Source: Candidatus Saccharimonadota bacterium
GTDB taxonomy: Bacteria > Patescibacteriota > Saccharimonadia > Saccharimonadales > Saccharimonadaceae
Assembly (NCBI GenBank): GCA_017431945.1
Contig: JAFRJZ010000012.1
Span: 1 to 36,491, forward strand
DNA: 36,491 nt
Reading direction: 5' to 3'
Under the pieces are notes generated by a model, which was not told where the DNA came from, made no database searches, and saw only the letters and a program-made list of their open reading frames with translations. Both the position numbers and the translations under genes were made by a program. Shown here piece by piece: positions 23,488 to 30,131 of the stretch. The number at the start of each line of letters is the position of its first letter. The first letter of the stretch is position 1.

Positions 23488-25443
23488 ATGTTTTACGAGG
23501 TGATACCGCTCAAATTATTCCGTTCCGGAGCCGGCGTGCTCACCTATTCCTATGATACATCCCTCTCAATCGGCGCCATTGTCACTATTCCTCTTGGCCG
23601 TACCACCACTACTGGTATCGTCGTCAAAAAAGTCACCTCTGTTGATTTCCCTACCAAGCCCATTACCAAAGTTCTCTATGACACCCCTCTCCCTTCACAT
23701 CTTATTAAATCTCTCTTTTGGCTCTCTAATTATTACCTGGTGCCCCTACCTAACATCGCCAAACTTATCCTCCCTGTTGGCATCAATAAAACTCGTCGCA
23801 AGTCCCTCAAGCCCGCACCGAATTCGCCAAAATTACCTAAAGCCCCCAAAATCGCCCTCAACCCCGCGCAAAAAACGGCCCTACAAGGCCTTGAGAGCGC
23901 TTCTAGCCGCACTAAACTCCTCCATGGTATAACCGGAAGCGGTAAGACTAATATCTATCTCAAAATGGCCTCTACAGCCCTCTCAGAGGGTAATTCTGTC
24001 GTCCTTTTAGTGCCCGAAATCGCTCTCACCTCCCAGCTCGTCCAAATTTTTGAAACTACCTTCCCCGGCCGCACTATCATCATCCACTCCCGTCAGACTG
24101 AAGCCGAGCGCCACCAAGTTTGGGAGCAGTGTCTTCAAGCCACCACCCCTGTTGTCGTTATCGGGCCGCGCTCTGCCCTTTTCACCCCCCTCTCTAATCT
24201 CGGCCTCATTATTATCGACGAAGCCCACGATTCCTCCTATTTTCAAGAGAACACCCCCCGTTATTCTACTCTTCGTCTCGCTAGTTTCATGGCTAATCAC
24301 CTCAAAACCCCCTGTATTCTCGGTACCGCCACTCCGCTCGCCACCGATTATCACCTTGCCAAAGTGCATCACTCCCTTGTCACCCTCAACGAAAAAGCCA
24401 AACCCACCACTCCCCCCGACATCTCTGTTATTGACCTCAAATCACGCGCTAATTTCACCAAAAACCGCTATTTTAGCGATCAATTGCTCTCTCAAATCAA
24501 ACAAAACCTCGGCGAGCACCACCAAACCCTGATTTTTCACAACCGTCGTGGCTCCGCTCCTCTGACCATCTGTGAAAATTGCGGCTACGAGGCTCTCTGT
24601 CCCAATTGTTATCTCCCCCTCACTCTCCACGCTAATGATTACACTCTGCGTTGTCACATTTGCAACCATCACATTCCCGTCCCTGTTAACTGCCCTAATT
24701 GTCAGCATCCCGGGCTGATTCATAAGGGTTTTGGTACTAAATTACTAGAAAACGAGCTCCGCCGACTCTTCCCCGACGCCCGCATTGCTCGTTTTGATGC
24801 CGATAATACCAAAGCCACCTCTCTTGATGCCCTCTATGATGAGGTCAAGAGTGGCCGCATTGATATCATTGTTGGTACCCAAATCATCGCCAAAGGGCTT
24901 GATTTACCTCGTCTCGCTACCGTTGGGGTAGTTCAGGCCGACGCTGGCCTCTCTCTCCCCGATTACTCCGCTCCCGAACGCACCTTTCAGCTCCTCACCC
25001 AAGTCATCGGTCGCGTCGGCCGCGGCCACCTCGACCATACCTCTGTTATCATCCAAACTTTCCATCCCGACAGCCCCGTTATCACCGCCGCCATCCATGC
25101 CGATTATCCCAGTTTCGCGAGCTACACTCTAAGCATCCGCCGCCAACAGCATTTTCCTCCTTTCGCCTACCTCGCTCGCATCTCTGTTACTTATAAGACC
25201 GAGCGCACCACTCTCAGCAAAATTCGCGCCCTCTACCGCGAGCTATCCGCTATAAGCGCTGCTTCTAACGCCAAGTTCCTCATTTCACCCCCCACCCCTG
25301 CCTTTCACGAACGCACCGCCCGCGGCTACACCTGGCAGCTCACTCTCCGCACTCACTCTCGCACTCAGCTTCTCGCCCTCTTAAAACCCATCGCCGACCG
25401 CCCCAACACTACCATCACCCTTGACCCCCCATCTCTCCTCTAA
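23488..25443 (+). CDS. priA: Primosomal helicase PriA
   Basis: This 651-residue SF2 helicase restarts stalled replication forks. The N-terminal 3'-end-binding domain runs to ~105, followed by a basic linker. The helicase core has GITGSGKTNIYL (Walker A), VLLVPEIALTSQL, IIDEAHDSSYFQ (DEAH), ILGTATP and HNRRGSA. The zinc region shows paired Cys: CENC, CPNC, CHIC, CPNC. Then come GFGTKLLENELRRLFP, IIVGTQIIAKGLDLP, QVIGRVGRG and the C-terminal domain. The sequence is shorter than the ~730 residues of E. coli PriA but complete in motifs. A TAAAAT ends 6 nt before the ATG, so it may be leaderless. It converges with the next gene after 4 nt. Confidence 0.97.
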   Translation: MFYEVIPLKLFRSGAGVLTYSYDTSLSIGAIVTIPLGRTTTTGIVVKKVTSVDFPTKPITKVLYDTPLPSHLIKSLFWLSNYYLVPLPNIAKLILPVGINKTRRKSLKPAPNSPKLPKAPKIALNPAQKTALQGLESASSRTKLLHGITGSGKTNIYLKMASTALSEGNSVVLLVPEIALTSQLVQIFETTFPGRTIIIHSRQTEAERHQVWEQCLQATTPVVVIGPRSALFTPLSNLGLIIIDEAHDSSYFQENTPRYSTLRLASFMANHLKTPCILGTATPLATDYHLAKVHHSLVTLNEKAKPTTPPDISVIDLKSRANFTKNRYFSDQLLSQIKQNLGEHHQTLIFHNRRGSAPLTICENCGYEALCPNCYLPLTLHANDYTLRCHICNHHIPVPVNCPNCQHPGLIHKGFGTKLLENELRRLFPDARIARFDADNTKATSLDALYDEVKSGRIDIIVGTQIIAKGLDLPRLATVGVVQADAGLSLPDYSAPERTFQLLTQVIGRVGRGHLDHTSVIIQTFHPDSPVITAAIHADYPSFASYTLSIRRQQHFPPFAYLARISVTYKTERTTLSKIRALYRELSAISAASNAKFLISPPTPAFHERTARGYTWQLTLRTHSRTQLLALLKPIADRPNTTITLDPPSLL

Positions 25444-25447
25444 AAAT

Positions 25448-25930
25448 TTACCCCAAAATCCCTCTAAACACCCCCATTGACGCTAGTAGCATTATCAATC
25501 CCGCCGTCGTCACCCCCGCCGACACCACTATCACCGTCTTTTTAAAATCTAAGTCCAAAAAACTCGCTGCTAATGTCCCCGTCCACGCTCCCGTCCCTGG
25601 CATTGGAATCGCCACAAACATAAATAGCGCCAAATATATACCGTTCCCCGCCTTTTTCAGTATCTTTTGCCCCGCCTTTTCCCCCTTATTCAAACACCAC
25701 CGGCAAAACTTTTTCATCTGTTCCCATTTTTGCCGACTCCCCCATTCCAGGAATCGTCTCGCAAACAGATAGATAAACGGTACTGGCAAAATATTTCCCA
25801 GCACCGCTATCAAAAGTATCGCCCATTCCGGCAACCCCACATCTAACCCCACCGCTATCGGTATCGCCCCCCGAAGCTCCACCAGCGGCACCATCGCAAT
25901 CAAGAAAACCAACAAAATCTTACTTAGCAT
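25448..25930 (-). CDS. Small-multidrug-export-like membrane protein
   Basis: This 160-residue integral membrane protein has about four hydrophobic segments: LSKILLVFLIAMVPLVELRG, WAILLIAVLGNILPVPFIYL, GIYLALFMFVAIPMPGTG and VIVVSAGVTTAGLIMLL. ELRGAIPIA near the start and IPMPGTGAWTG near residue 115 are the re-entrant-type motifs of the COG2426/putative small multidrug export family, related to DedA proteins. The transported substrate is unknown. I choose ATG 25930 because TACAAT (25937-25942, with TG before it) ends 6 nt upstream; the frame upstream of it runs into the palindromic element and looks non-coding. Confidence 0.85.
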   Translation of the reverse strand: MLSKILLVFLIAMVPLVELRGAIPIAVGLDVGLPEWAILLIAVLGNILPVPFIYLFARRFLEWGSRQKWEQMKKFCRWCLNKGEKAGQKILKKAGNGIYLALFMFVAIPMPGTGAWTGTLAASFLDLDFKKTVIVVSAGVTTAGLIMLLASMGVFRGILG

Positions 25931-25996
25931 ACTATTATTGTAACATACTGAGAAAGCGAATAATGGGGTTTTGTGAATATTTATTGTCACTGCTAT

Positions 25997-26119
25997 GAAG
26001 AGCAAAACTAGTCTTTGCGAGGATTTTGTTAAGTCCAGATTTGAAATGAAAAAATGCCACCCCGTAGGGGAGCATTTTTTCATTTCAAGTCATCCGAGCA
26101 AAGACTAGTTTTACTCTTC
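25997..26119 (-). repeat. Long nested palindrome (E6) directly after rpsA
   Basis: Outer arms of 22 nt (25997-26018 and 26098-26119) match at 21 of 22 positions. Inside them a second, perfect 17-bp inverted repeat (26041-26057 and 26072-26088) encloses CCCC-GTA-GGGG. The inner hairpin with its T6/A6 runs is a terminator in both directions. The whole 123-bp unit starts 4 nt after the rpsA stop. Two concentric inverted repeats are more than a terminator needs, and the layout matches element E3 after rplU. Confidence 0.8.
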
Positions 26120-26123
26120 TCGC

Positions 26124-27188
26124 TTATGCTACTGATAGAGAGATTCTGCGCCCTTCTTTATCAATATCAATAATCTTGAATTTCTTGCGTTCGTTCAGGG
26201 TAAACACTTTCTCCGGGTCCACATCACTACCTTCGCCCAGCTCTGACACATGTACCAACGCCTCTACCGCTGGCGAAATCTGTACAAACGCCCCAAACGG
26301 CGTGATTCTAGTCACTGTGCCTTCAATCTCATCGCCCTTCTTCAAGTTCTCAACTTCGGCCAACCATGGGTCATCCGTCAGTTGCTTGATTGATAGCGAC
26401 AAGCGCTCCTTATCAATTGCGATAATCTTCGCTTCAACCGTCTCACCCACCTTCACTAGGTCAGCCGGATTATTTACGCGCTCCCAAGAAATCTCCGAGA
26501 TATGAATCAACCCCTCAATCCCGTCCACATTCACAAACACGCCAAAATCCACGATTCCGGTCACCACACCCTTGATAGTATCACCGACATGAAGCTCTGC
26601 AAATCTCTCTGCCAAGCTATCTTTAATCGCTTCTTTCTCTGAGAAAATCAGCTTATTTTCTCTCTTATTAGCGTCTAAGATGCGCACCTTAATCGACTGT
26701 CCGACTAACGAATTCAACCTCTGTAAAATCTCGTCCTTATCCGCCGAACCTACACGCGGATAATGCTCCGCCGACAGTTGCGACACCGGCAAGAACCCAC
26801 GAATGCCCTCGTATTCCGCCAGCAAACCACCCCTGTTGGCATCAAACGGCGTTACCTCTACGATTTCGCCCGCTTCTAGGCGCGATTGGATTTCATCCCA
26901 ACCTTTATCCTTCACCGCCTTGCGTAGCGACAGCAGCACCATCCCGTCCTTCATTTCGGAATCAATTACCGAGGCCGTCACTTCGTCACCCTCATTGAGG
27001 TTGCGCGCAAACGACGCTTCGCGACGCGGTACCAGGCCCACGCCTTGTGGCCCCAAATCTATCAGCACCTCATGCTTTTTGACTGTCATTACCTTGCCAG
27101 TCACCATATCCCCCACAGCCAAGCGTTTTATAGAGCTATCATCGGCTGCAATCAGCTCTTCCATAGTTACTTTTTTGGCATTTGCCAT
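26124..27188 (-). CDS. rpsA: 30S ribosomal protein bS1
   Basis: This 354-residue protein has four S1 RNA-binding repeats: GDMVTGKVMTVKKHEVLIDL, a second degenerate one around GEIVEVTPFDANRGGLLAEYEGIRGFLP, then GDTIKGVVTGIVDFGVFVNVDGIEGLIH and GDEIEGTVTRITPFGAFVQISPAVEALVH. Four repeats rather than six are usual for small-genome and Gram-positive bS1-like proteins. I choose ATG 27188 (MANAKKVTMEEL) because AAGGAAGG lies upstream; the longer frame runs into the leader hairpin. It has a promoter at 27272-27300 and a palindromic leader at 27206-27260, suggestive of autoregulation. Confidence 0.95.
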   Translation of the reverse strand: MANAKKVTMEELIAADDSSIKRLAVGDMVTGKVMTVKKHEVLIDLGPQGVGLVPRREASFARNLNEGDEVTASVIDSEMKDGMVLLSLRKAVKDKGWDEIQSRLEAGEIVEVTPFDANRGGLLAEYEGIRGFLPVSQLSAEHYPRVGSADKDEILQRLNSLVGQSIKVRILDANKRENKLIFSEKEAIKDSLAERFAELHVGDTIKGVVTGIVDFGVFVNVDGIEGLIHISEISWERVNNPADLVKVGETVEAKIIAIDKERLSLSIKQLTDDPWLAEVENLKKGDEIEGTVTRITPFGAFVQISPAVEALVHVSELGEGSDVDPEKVFTLNERKKFKIIDIDKEGRRISLSVA

Positions 27189-27205
27189 ATTATATTTTCC
27201 TTCCT

Positions 27206-27260
27206 TAGGCCTGTTCAGCAACCGCCAACTACACCCCTCAGCAGTTCTTGAACAGACCTA
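27206..27260 (-). promoter_or_regulatory. Leader hairpin of rpsA
   Basis: On the mRNA, TAGGTCTGTTCA pairs with TGAACAGGCCTA across a ~31 nt loop, ending directly before the AAGGAAGG ribosome site. bS1 is known to repress its own translation through leader structure in other bacteria, so this is a good candidate operator; that role here is inference. Confidence 0.6.
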
Positions 27261-27271
27261 AAACTACCCTC

Positions 27272-27300
27272 ATTTTACCAGACTTTACCATTTTTGTCTA
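27272..27300 (-). promoter_or_regulatory. rpsA promoter
   Basis: TAGACA (27295-27300) and TAAAAT (27272-27277) are 17 bp apart. This gives an rpsA leader of about 75 nt, an SD-type mRNA in contrast to many neighbours. Confidence 0.6.
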
Positions 27301-27327
27301 CTCTCTTTATATGATAAAATATAAAGC

Positions 27328-27735
27328 ATGGAAGATCCCGTTTCTGTACAAAAAATTTGTTCAGCCAAATACCCTGATATTCGTTTCAAGCTCGGCTCTC
27401 GTTTCTCCTATAAACATCCCAACACCGTCACCCTCGGGCCTCCTGAGCCTCACTATTCCCTGCTCGCCCTCCACGAACTCGGTCATGCTTTGTGCAAACA
27501 TCAAAATTTTAGTACTCACATTGAGCGTTTAAAAATCGAACGCGAAGCGTGGGATAAAGCCCGCGAACTCGCCGCCGAATTTAATATCAAATTCGACAAT
27601 GATTTCGCCGAGTCGCAACTTGATACTTACCGCGATTGGTTGCATGCTAAATCAAAGTGCAAAAAATGCGGCCTCACTCGTTATCAAACCAGTGACGGCC
27701 GCTATCATTGCCCCCATTGTGATTTAGTGGTTTAG
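27328..27735 (+). CDS. Small HELGH zinc metallopeptidase with C-terminal zinc ribbon
   Basis: This 135-residue protein has a zincin motif H49-E-L-G-H53 in LLALHELGHALCKH, a following Glu-rich helix (IERLKIEREAWDKARELA) likely to give the third ligand, and a C-terminal CKKC...CPHC zinc ribbon. The helix order resembles the ImmA/IrrE-type (M78) or SprT-like small peptidases. The substrate is unknown. A TAAAAT ends 7 nt before the ATG, so it is probably leaderless. Its 3' end overlaps the convergent KGG gene by 4 bp. No phage or toxin gene is adjacent, so an ImmA role is not indicated by context. Confidence 0.75.
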   Translation: MEDPVSVQKICSAKYPDIRFKLGSRFSYKHPNTVTLGPPEPHYSLLALHELGHALCKHQNFSTHIERLKIEREAWDKARELAAEFNIKFDNDFAESQLDTYRDWLHAKSKCKKCGLTRYQTSDGRYHCPHCDLVV

Positions 27736-27932
27736 GCCTTCTTCGCAGGGCCACGCTTTGAGATTCTACCACCCTTAGCACCAGCGATACGTGCCAATGC
27801 TGGGTTAGCGGCAAAACCACCAGTGTGACCAGCTTGACCACCCTTACGACCAATACGAGCGTAAAATTCTTTACCGTATTTGCTCTTATTGGTAGCAGCA
27901 GCCTTCAAGCCACCAGCTTTAGTTCCAGCCAT
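27732..27932 (-). CDS. KGG-repeat (stress-induced type) small protein
   Basis: This 66-residue basic, Gly/Ala-rich protein has KAGGLKAAATNKSKYGKEFY, IGRKGGQAGHTGGFA and IAGAKGGRISKRG: the KGG motif repeats of the stress-induced GsiB/Con-10-like family. Such proteins are small, hydrophilic and often abundant in stress or stationary phase. GAAAGAGAG precedes the ATG, and a TATAAT lies about 40 nt further up. The basic composition would also fit nucleic-acid binding. No transmembrane segment is seen. Confidence 0.8.
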   Translation of the reverse strand: MAGTKAGGLKAAATNKSKYGKEFYARIGRKGGQAGHTGGFAANPALARIAGAKGGRISKRGPAKKA

Positions 27933-28091
27933 TTGAAACTCTCTTTCTGCCCACCAAATTATTAATTATAACACCACCCTTTATAGAGTGTACAACTACA
28001 TTATATCATACCGCTTTCGTTTTGTCAACATGCTTTTTCTAAAAAATATGTCATAATATTTTCGCCAAAACCCGAACAATTTTCTTAAAAA

Positions 28092-28112
28092 TTATCCACA
28101 AAATGTGGAAAA
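28092..28112. promoter_or_regulatory. Inverted pair of DnaA-box-like sites
   Basis: TTATCCACA (28092-28100) on the plus strand and TTTTCCACA on the minus strand (28104-28112) face each other with 3 bp between. Both match known DnaA box forms. They end 6 bp before the -35 of the small-RNA promoter. No dnaA or dnaN is in the window, so an origin is not claimed. Confidence 0.5.
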
Positions 28113-28118
28113 AAGGTC

Positions 28119-28147
28119 TTGACATTATTCATTTTGTGATATATACT
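28119..28147 (+). promoter_or_regulatory. Near-consensus promoter of the small RNA
   Basis: TTGACA (28119-28124) and TATACT (28142-28147) are 17 bp apart. Confidence 0.85.
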
Positions 28148-28153
28148 GAGAGT

Positions 28154-28308
28154 GTATTGAACAAGTCTTACTGCGAGGTTGTTCAATCGGTTAATCTACA
28201 CGATTAACTCATTGGTGCGGAGTAGAGGTGCTCATCCCCTCTCTCCCAACTGCACCAATTAATGACCTTAAACATACGAAAAGCCACCCGGGATCCAGGT
28301 GGCTTTTT
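28154..28308 (+). ncRNA. Structured small RNA of about 155 nt, family unknown
   Basis: Between the promoter at 28119-28147 and a terminator at 28283-28308 lie four successive hairpins: ATTGAACAA/TTGTTCAAT (28156-28187, perfect 9 bp), GTTAATC/GATTAAC (28190-28208), ATTGGTGC/GCACCAAT (28211-28259, with an inner GGAG.AGAGG / CCTCT.TCC stem), and the terminator GCCACC/GGTGGC plus T5. No start codon with a ribosome site and no useful frame is present. It does not have the single long bulged helix of 6S RNA nor tRNA-like ends. Loop 3 (GTGCTCATC) and loop 1 are the likely contact regions. I do not recognise a family. Confidence 0.75.
28283..28308 (+). terminator. Terminator of the small RNA
   Basis: The stem GCCACC/GGTGGC with a CGGGATCCA loop is followed by five T. 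Confidence 0.85.
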
Positions 28309-28368
28309 GTCACCCCTTAATTCTTGTGGTTGATTTTTCCGCCAAAGTGCGCTAAAATAATAGTTACT

Positions 28369-28446
28369 GGGGATATAGCTCAGCTCTGTCCGAGGCGCTT
28401 GTCGCCGAGTAAATCATGACAGAGCGCGGCGCGAACCTAGTATTAT
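28369..28446 (+). repeat. Duplicated tRNA-Ile 5' end with palindromic insert (E4)
   Basis: The first 17 nt of tRNA-Ile (GGGGATATAGCTCAGCT) occur at 28369-28385 and again, in the intact tRNA, at 28447-28463. Between them is a GC-rich palindromic segment: GCTCTGTC/GACAGAGC (8 bp) around GGCG-CTTGT-CGCC. It then continues as GCGCGGCGCGAAC. It looks like an element inserted into the tRNA that left a 17-bp duplication and so a functional copy. Short blocks (CGAGG.CG.TT, GCGCGAAC) resemble the cores in ileS. Confidence 0.65.
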
Positions 28447-28523
28447 GGGGATATAGCTCAGCTGGTTAGAGCGCGTCACTGATAATGACGAGGTCTGTGG
28501 TTCAAGTCCACATATCCCCACCA
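28447..28523 (+). tRNA. tRNA-Ile (GAT)
   Basis: This 77-nt gene has acceptor arms GGGGATA/TATCCCC, D-arm GCTC..GAGC, anticodon stem CGTCA/TGACG with loop CTGATAA (anticodon GAT), TTCAAGT T-loop, and an encoded CCA. It lies directly after the palindromic element E4. tRNA-Ala(TGC) lies 716 bp downstream; in many bacteria this pair sits in the 16S-23S spacer, which is not the case here. Confidence 0.97.
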
Positions 28524-28843
28524 ATCTTACCCAGGTCGGCATTTCAAACCGCTTTTTTAGTAATAATTCCCCCTGTTAAGCATCTTGGAAACAGGGCATA
28601 TTTTGTGCCAAAAACGTACACTCTACCCCTATCAAAATATACGTTATCTAATCGCTTCTCTGTATTTTTCTTGCGAAACAATACTCTATGTATAGTTATG
28701 TAATATTTTCTCTACAACAATTATATCATACACGCCAATATTCTCCTCATCAATATTTTCTTTTGAATTGCCATACTTAATGGTATAATAACATTACCTA
28801 CACAGTATATACGATAATAGATAAAGGTAAGGGGCATTTAAAG
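28524..28843. other. AT-rich intergenic stretch
   Basis: Apart from a promoter for the next gene (TTTTGA 28761-28766, 17 bp, TATAAT 28784-28789) I see no supportable gene. A minus-strand open stretch near 28685-28789 has no start or ribosome site. Confidence 0.5.
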
Positions 28844-29152
28844 ATGAAAATTATAACAATATGTGGCAGCATGAAATTCATTAATGAAATGATGAATATA
28901 GGTGTGAAAATGGAGCTAGACGAAAACTGTATATTAATGCCTATATATAGTCCTTCAAAATCTCATAAAAATGACTTTACAGAAGAAGAAATAATAATTT
29001 TAGATAAAATGCATAGAGAAAAAATAAAACTATCAGATGCTATTTTGGTTGTAAATGTTAACGGTTATATAGGTAACAGTACCAAAAGTGAAATAGAGTT
29101 TGCCAAATCATTAAATAAAGAAATTATTTATTATACTGATTTGGTAAGATAA
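28844..29152 (+). CDS. Nucleoside 2-deoxyribosyltransferase-like protein
   Basis: This 102-residue protein has the Rossmann-like pattern of the small nucleoside-deoxyribosyltransferase-like group: MKIITICGSMKF at the start, the charged helix FTEEEIIILDKMHREKIKLSDAILVVNVNGYIG, then STKSEIEFAKSLNKEIIYY. The Glu in SEIEFA is at the position of the family's catalytic or ribose-binding Glu. Members salvage or hydrolyse nucleosides and nucleotides; the substrate is unknown. The gene is much richer in A/T than its housekeeping neighbours and lies between two tRNA genes, a common landing place for transferred DNA, so acquisition is likely. AAGG lies upstream of the ATG. Confidence 0.75.
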   Translation: MKIITICGSMKFINEMMNIGVKMELDENCILMPIYSPSKSHKNDFTEEEIIILDKMHREKIKLSDAILVVNVNGYIGNSTKSEIEFAKSLNKEIIYYTDLVR

Positions 29153-29238
29153 TTTCGCAGCATTCTCTTACTCTGCTTTAAAAAAAGTTCCTAATTTTAA
29201 ACCTTTATGATATAATAACTCATAGATAATCAGATTAT

Positions 29239-29315
29239 GGGGTAGTAGCTCAGCTGATTAGAGCGCCGCCTTTGCAAGGCGGAGGTCTGGGGTTTGAATC
29301 CCCACTACTCCACCA
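29239..29315 (+). tRNA. tRNA-Ala (TGC)
   Basis: This 77-nt gene has acceptor arms GGGGTAG/CTACTCC, including the G3-U70 wobble pair that identifies tRNA-Ala, anticodon stem CCGCC/GGCGG with loop TTTGCAA (anticodon TGC), T-loop TTTGAATC, and an encoded CCA. Confidence 0.97.
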
Positions 29316-29390
29316 TATCGAGGCTACTATAATTCTAATTTAGATATAATATTAAACCTCTCTGGAACACCTCGTTAATAAGGAGCAAAC

Positions 29391-30131
29391 GTGAAAAACA
29401 TTCTCGGAGAAGAAACCAACAAGTCTACCGAAGCCCTCAGAACCACCGACTCTTCTCTAGAAGAAACAAACTTTCCCTCTTTTTACGAACATCTGCAACA
29501 ACACAATATCGATGCCAACGATGATTTAGATTCAATCATTGATAATACTCCTGATATTAATCAACTTATTCCTAAATTACATCATTACGAAATTGTCAAA
29601 CGTCTCGATACTCTCATCGAGCGCAACGATCTTGACGTTAATCTACTAGTCTCCAATCTAGATCCTTCTGAAATTATCGAAAATTTGCAACCCCTCCTCG
29701 AACACAAAGCTGACGTCAATCTACTGGTTTCACGCTTAGAACCACTACCTTTTACCATCGTTAATAATCTTGATATTCTTATGGACGATTATAACGCTAA
29801 AATAAACTTCGACGAATTAATCCCCCGTTTAGGTCATAGCAACATTGACTACAAATTCGACACTCTTATTGCACACGGCGTTGATGCCAATCTACTGGCT
29901 TCGCACATGAAACCCAACGAAATCGCTGACCATCTCGACGCTCTCATTAAAAACGGCGCTGATATTGATATTGATAATCTCGTTGCTGATTTACATGCCG
30001 GCGACATCCTCAGCAACCTTGACGTTCTCATGCAGCACGGCGCTAATATCGACCATATTATTCCTCGTCTTGATCCTCATACTATCAAAAACAATCGCGC
30101 CCGCCTCCGTCGTTATAGCCCCAACATTTAG
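29391..30131 (+). CDS. Tandem helical-repeat protein (about 26-residue units)
   Basis: This 246-residue acidic protein starts at GTG 29391 with AAGGAG upstream. After a ~57-residue lead it has about seven tandem units of 26-31 residues with the pattern LvsrLdPxEIxxxLDxLixxgaDvN: for example LLVSNLDPSEIIENLQPLLE, LLASHMKPNEIADHLDALIK and IIPRLDPHTIKNN at the end. The layout of two short helices ending in GADVN recalls ankyrin repeats, but the spacing is shorter than the 33-residue ankyrin unit. No signal peptide or membrane segment is seen. A protein-binding scaffold is likely; partner unknown. It converges with the deacetylase gene, overlapping by 4 bp. Confidence 0.75.
   Translation: MKNILGEETNKSTEALRTTDSSLEETNFPSFYEHLQQHNIDANDDLDSIIDNTPDINQLIPKLHHYEIVKRLDTLIERNDLDVNLLVSNLDPSEIIENLQPLLEHKADVNLLVSRLEPLPFTIVNNLDILMDDYNAKINFDELIPRLGHSNIDYKFDTLIAHGVDANLLASHMKPNEIADHLDALIKNGADIDIDNLVADLHAGDILSNLDVLMQHGANIDHIIPRLDPHTIKNNRARLRRYSPNI

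Noticed and set aside
27328-27735. ImmA/IrrE-type phage repressor protease.
   Set aside because: The HELGH motif fits, but there is no adjacent repressor or mobile-element gene, so the specific role is not supported.
28685-28789. Minus-strand open stretch reading KYGNSKENIDEENIGVYD near the tRNA genes.
   Set aside because: Only about 35 codons in AT-rich DNA, no start codon with a ribosome site and no recognised family.
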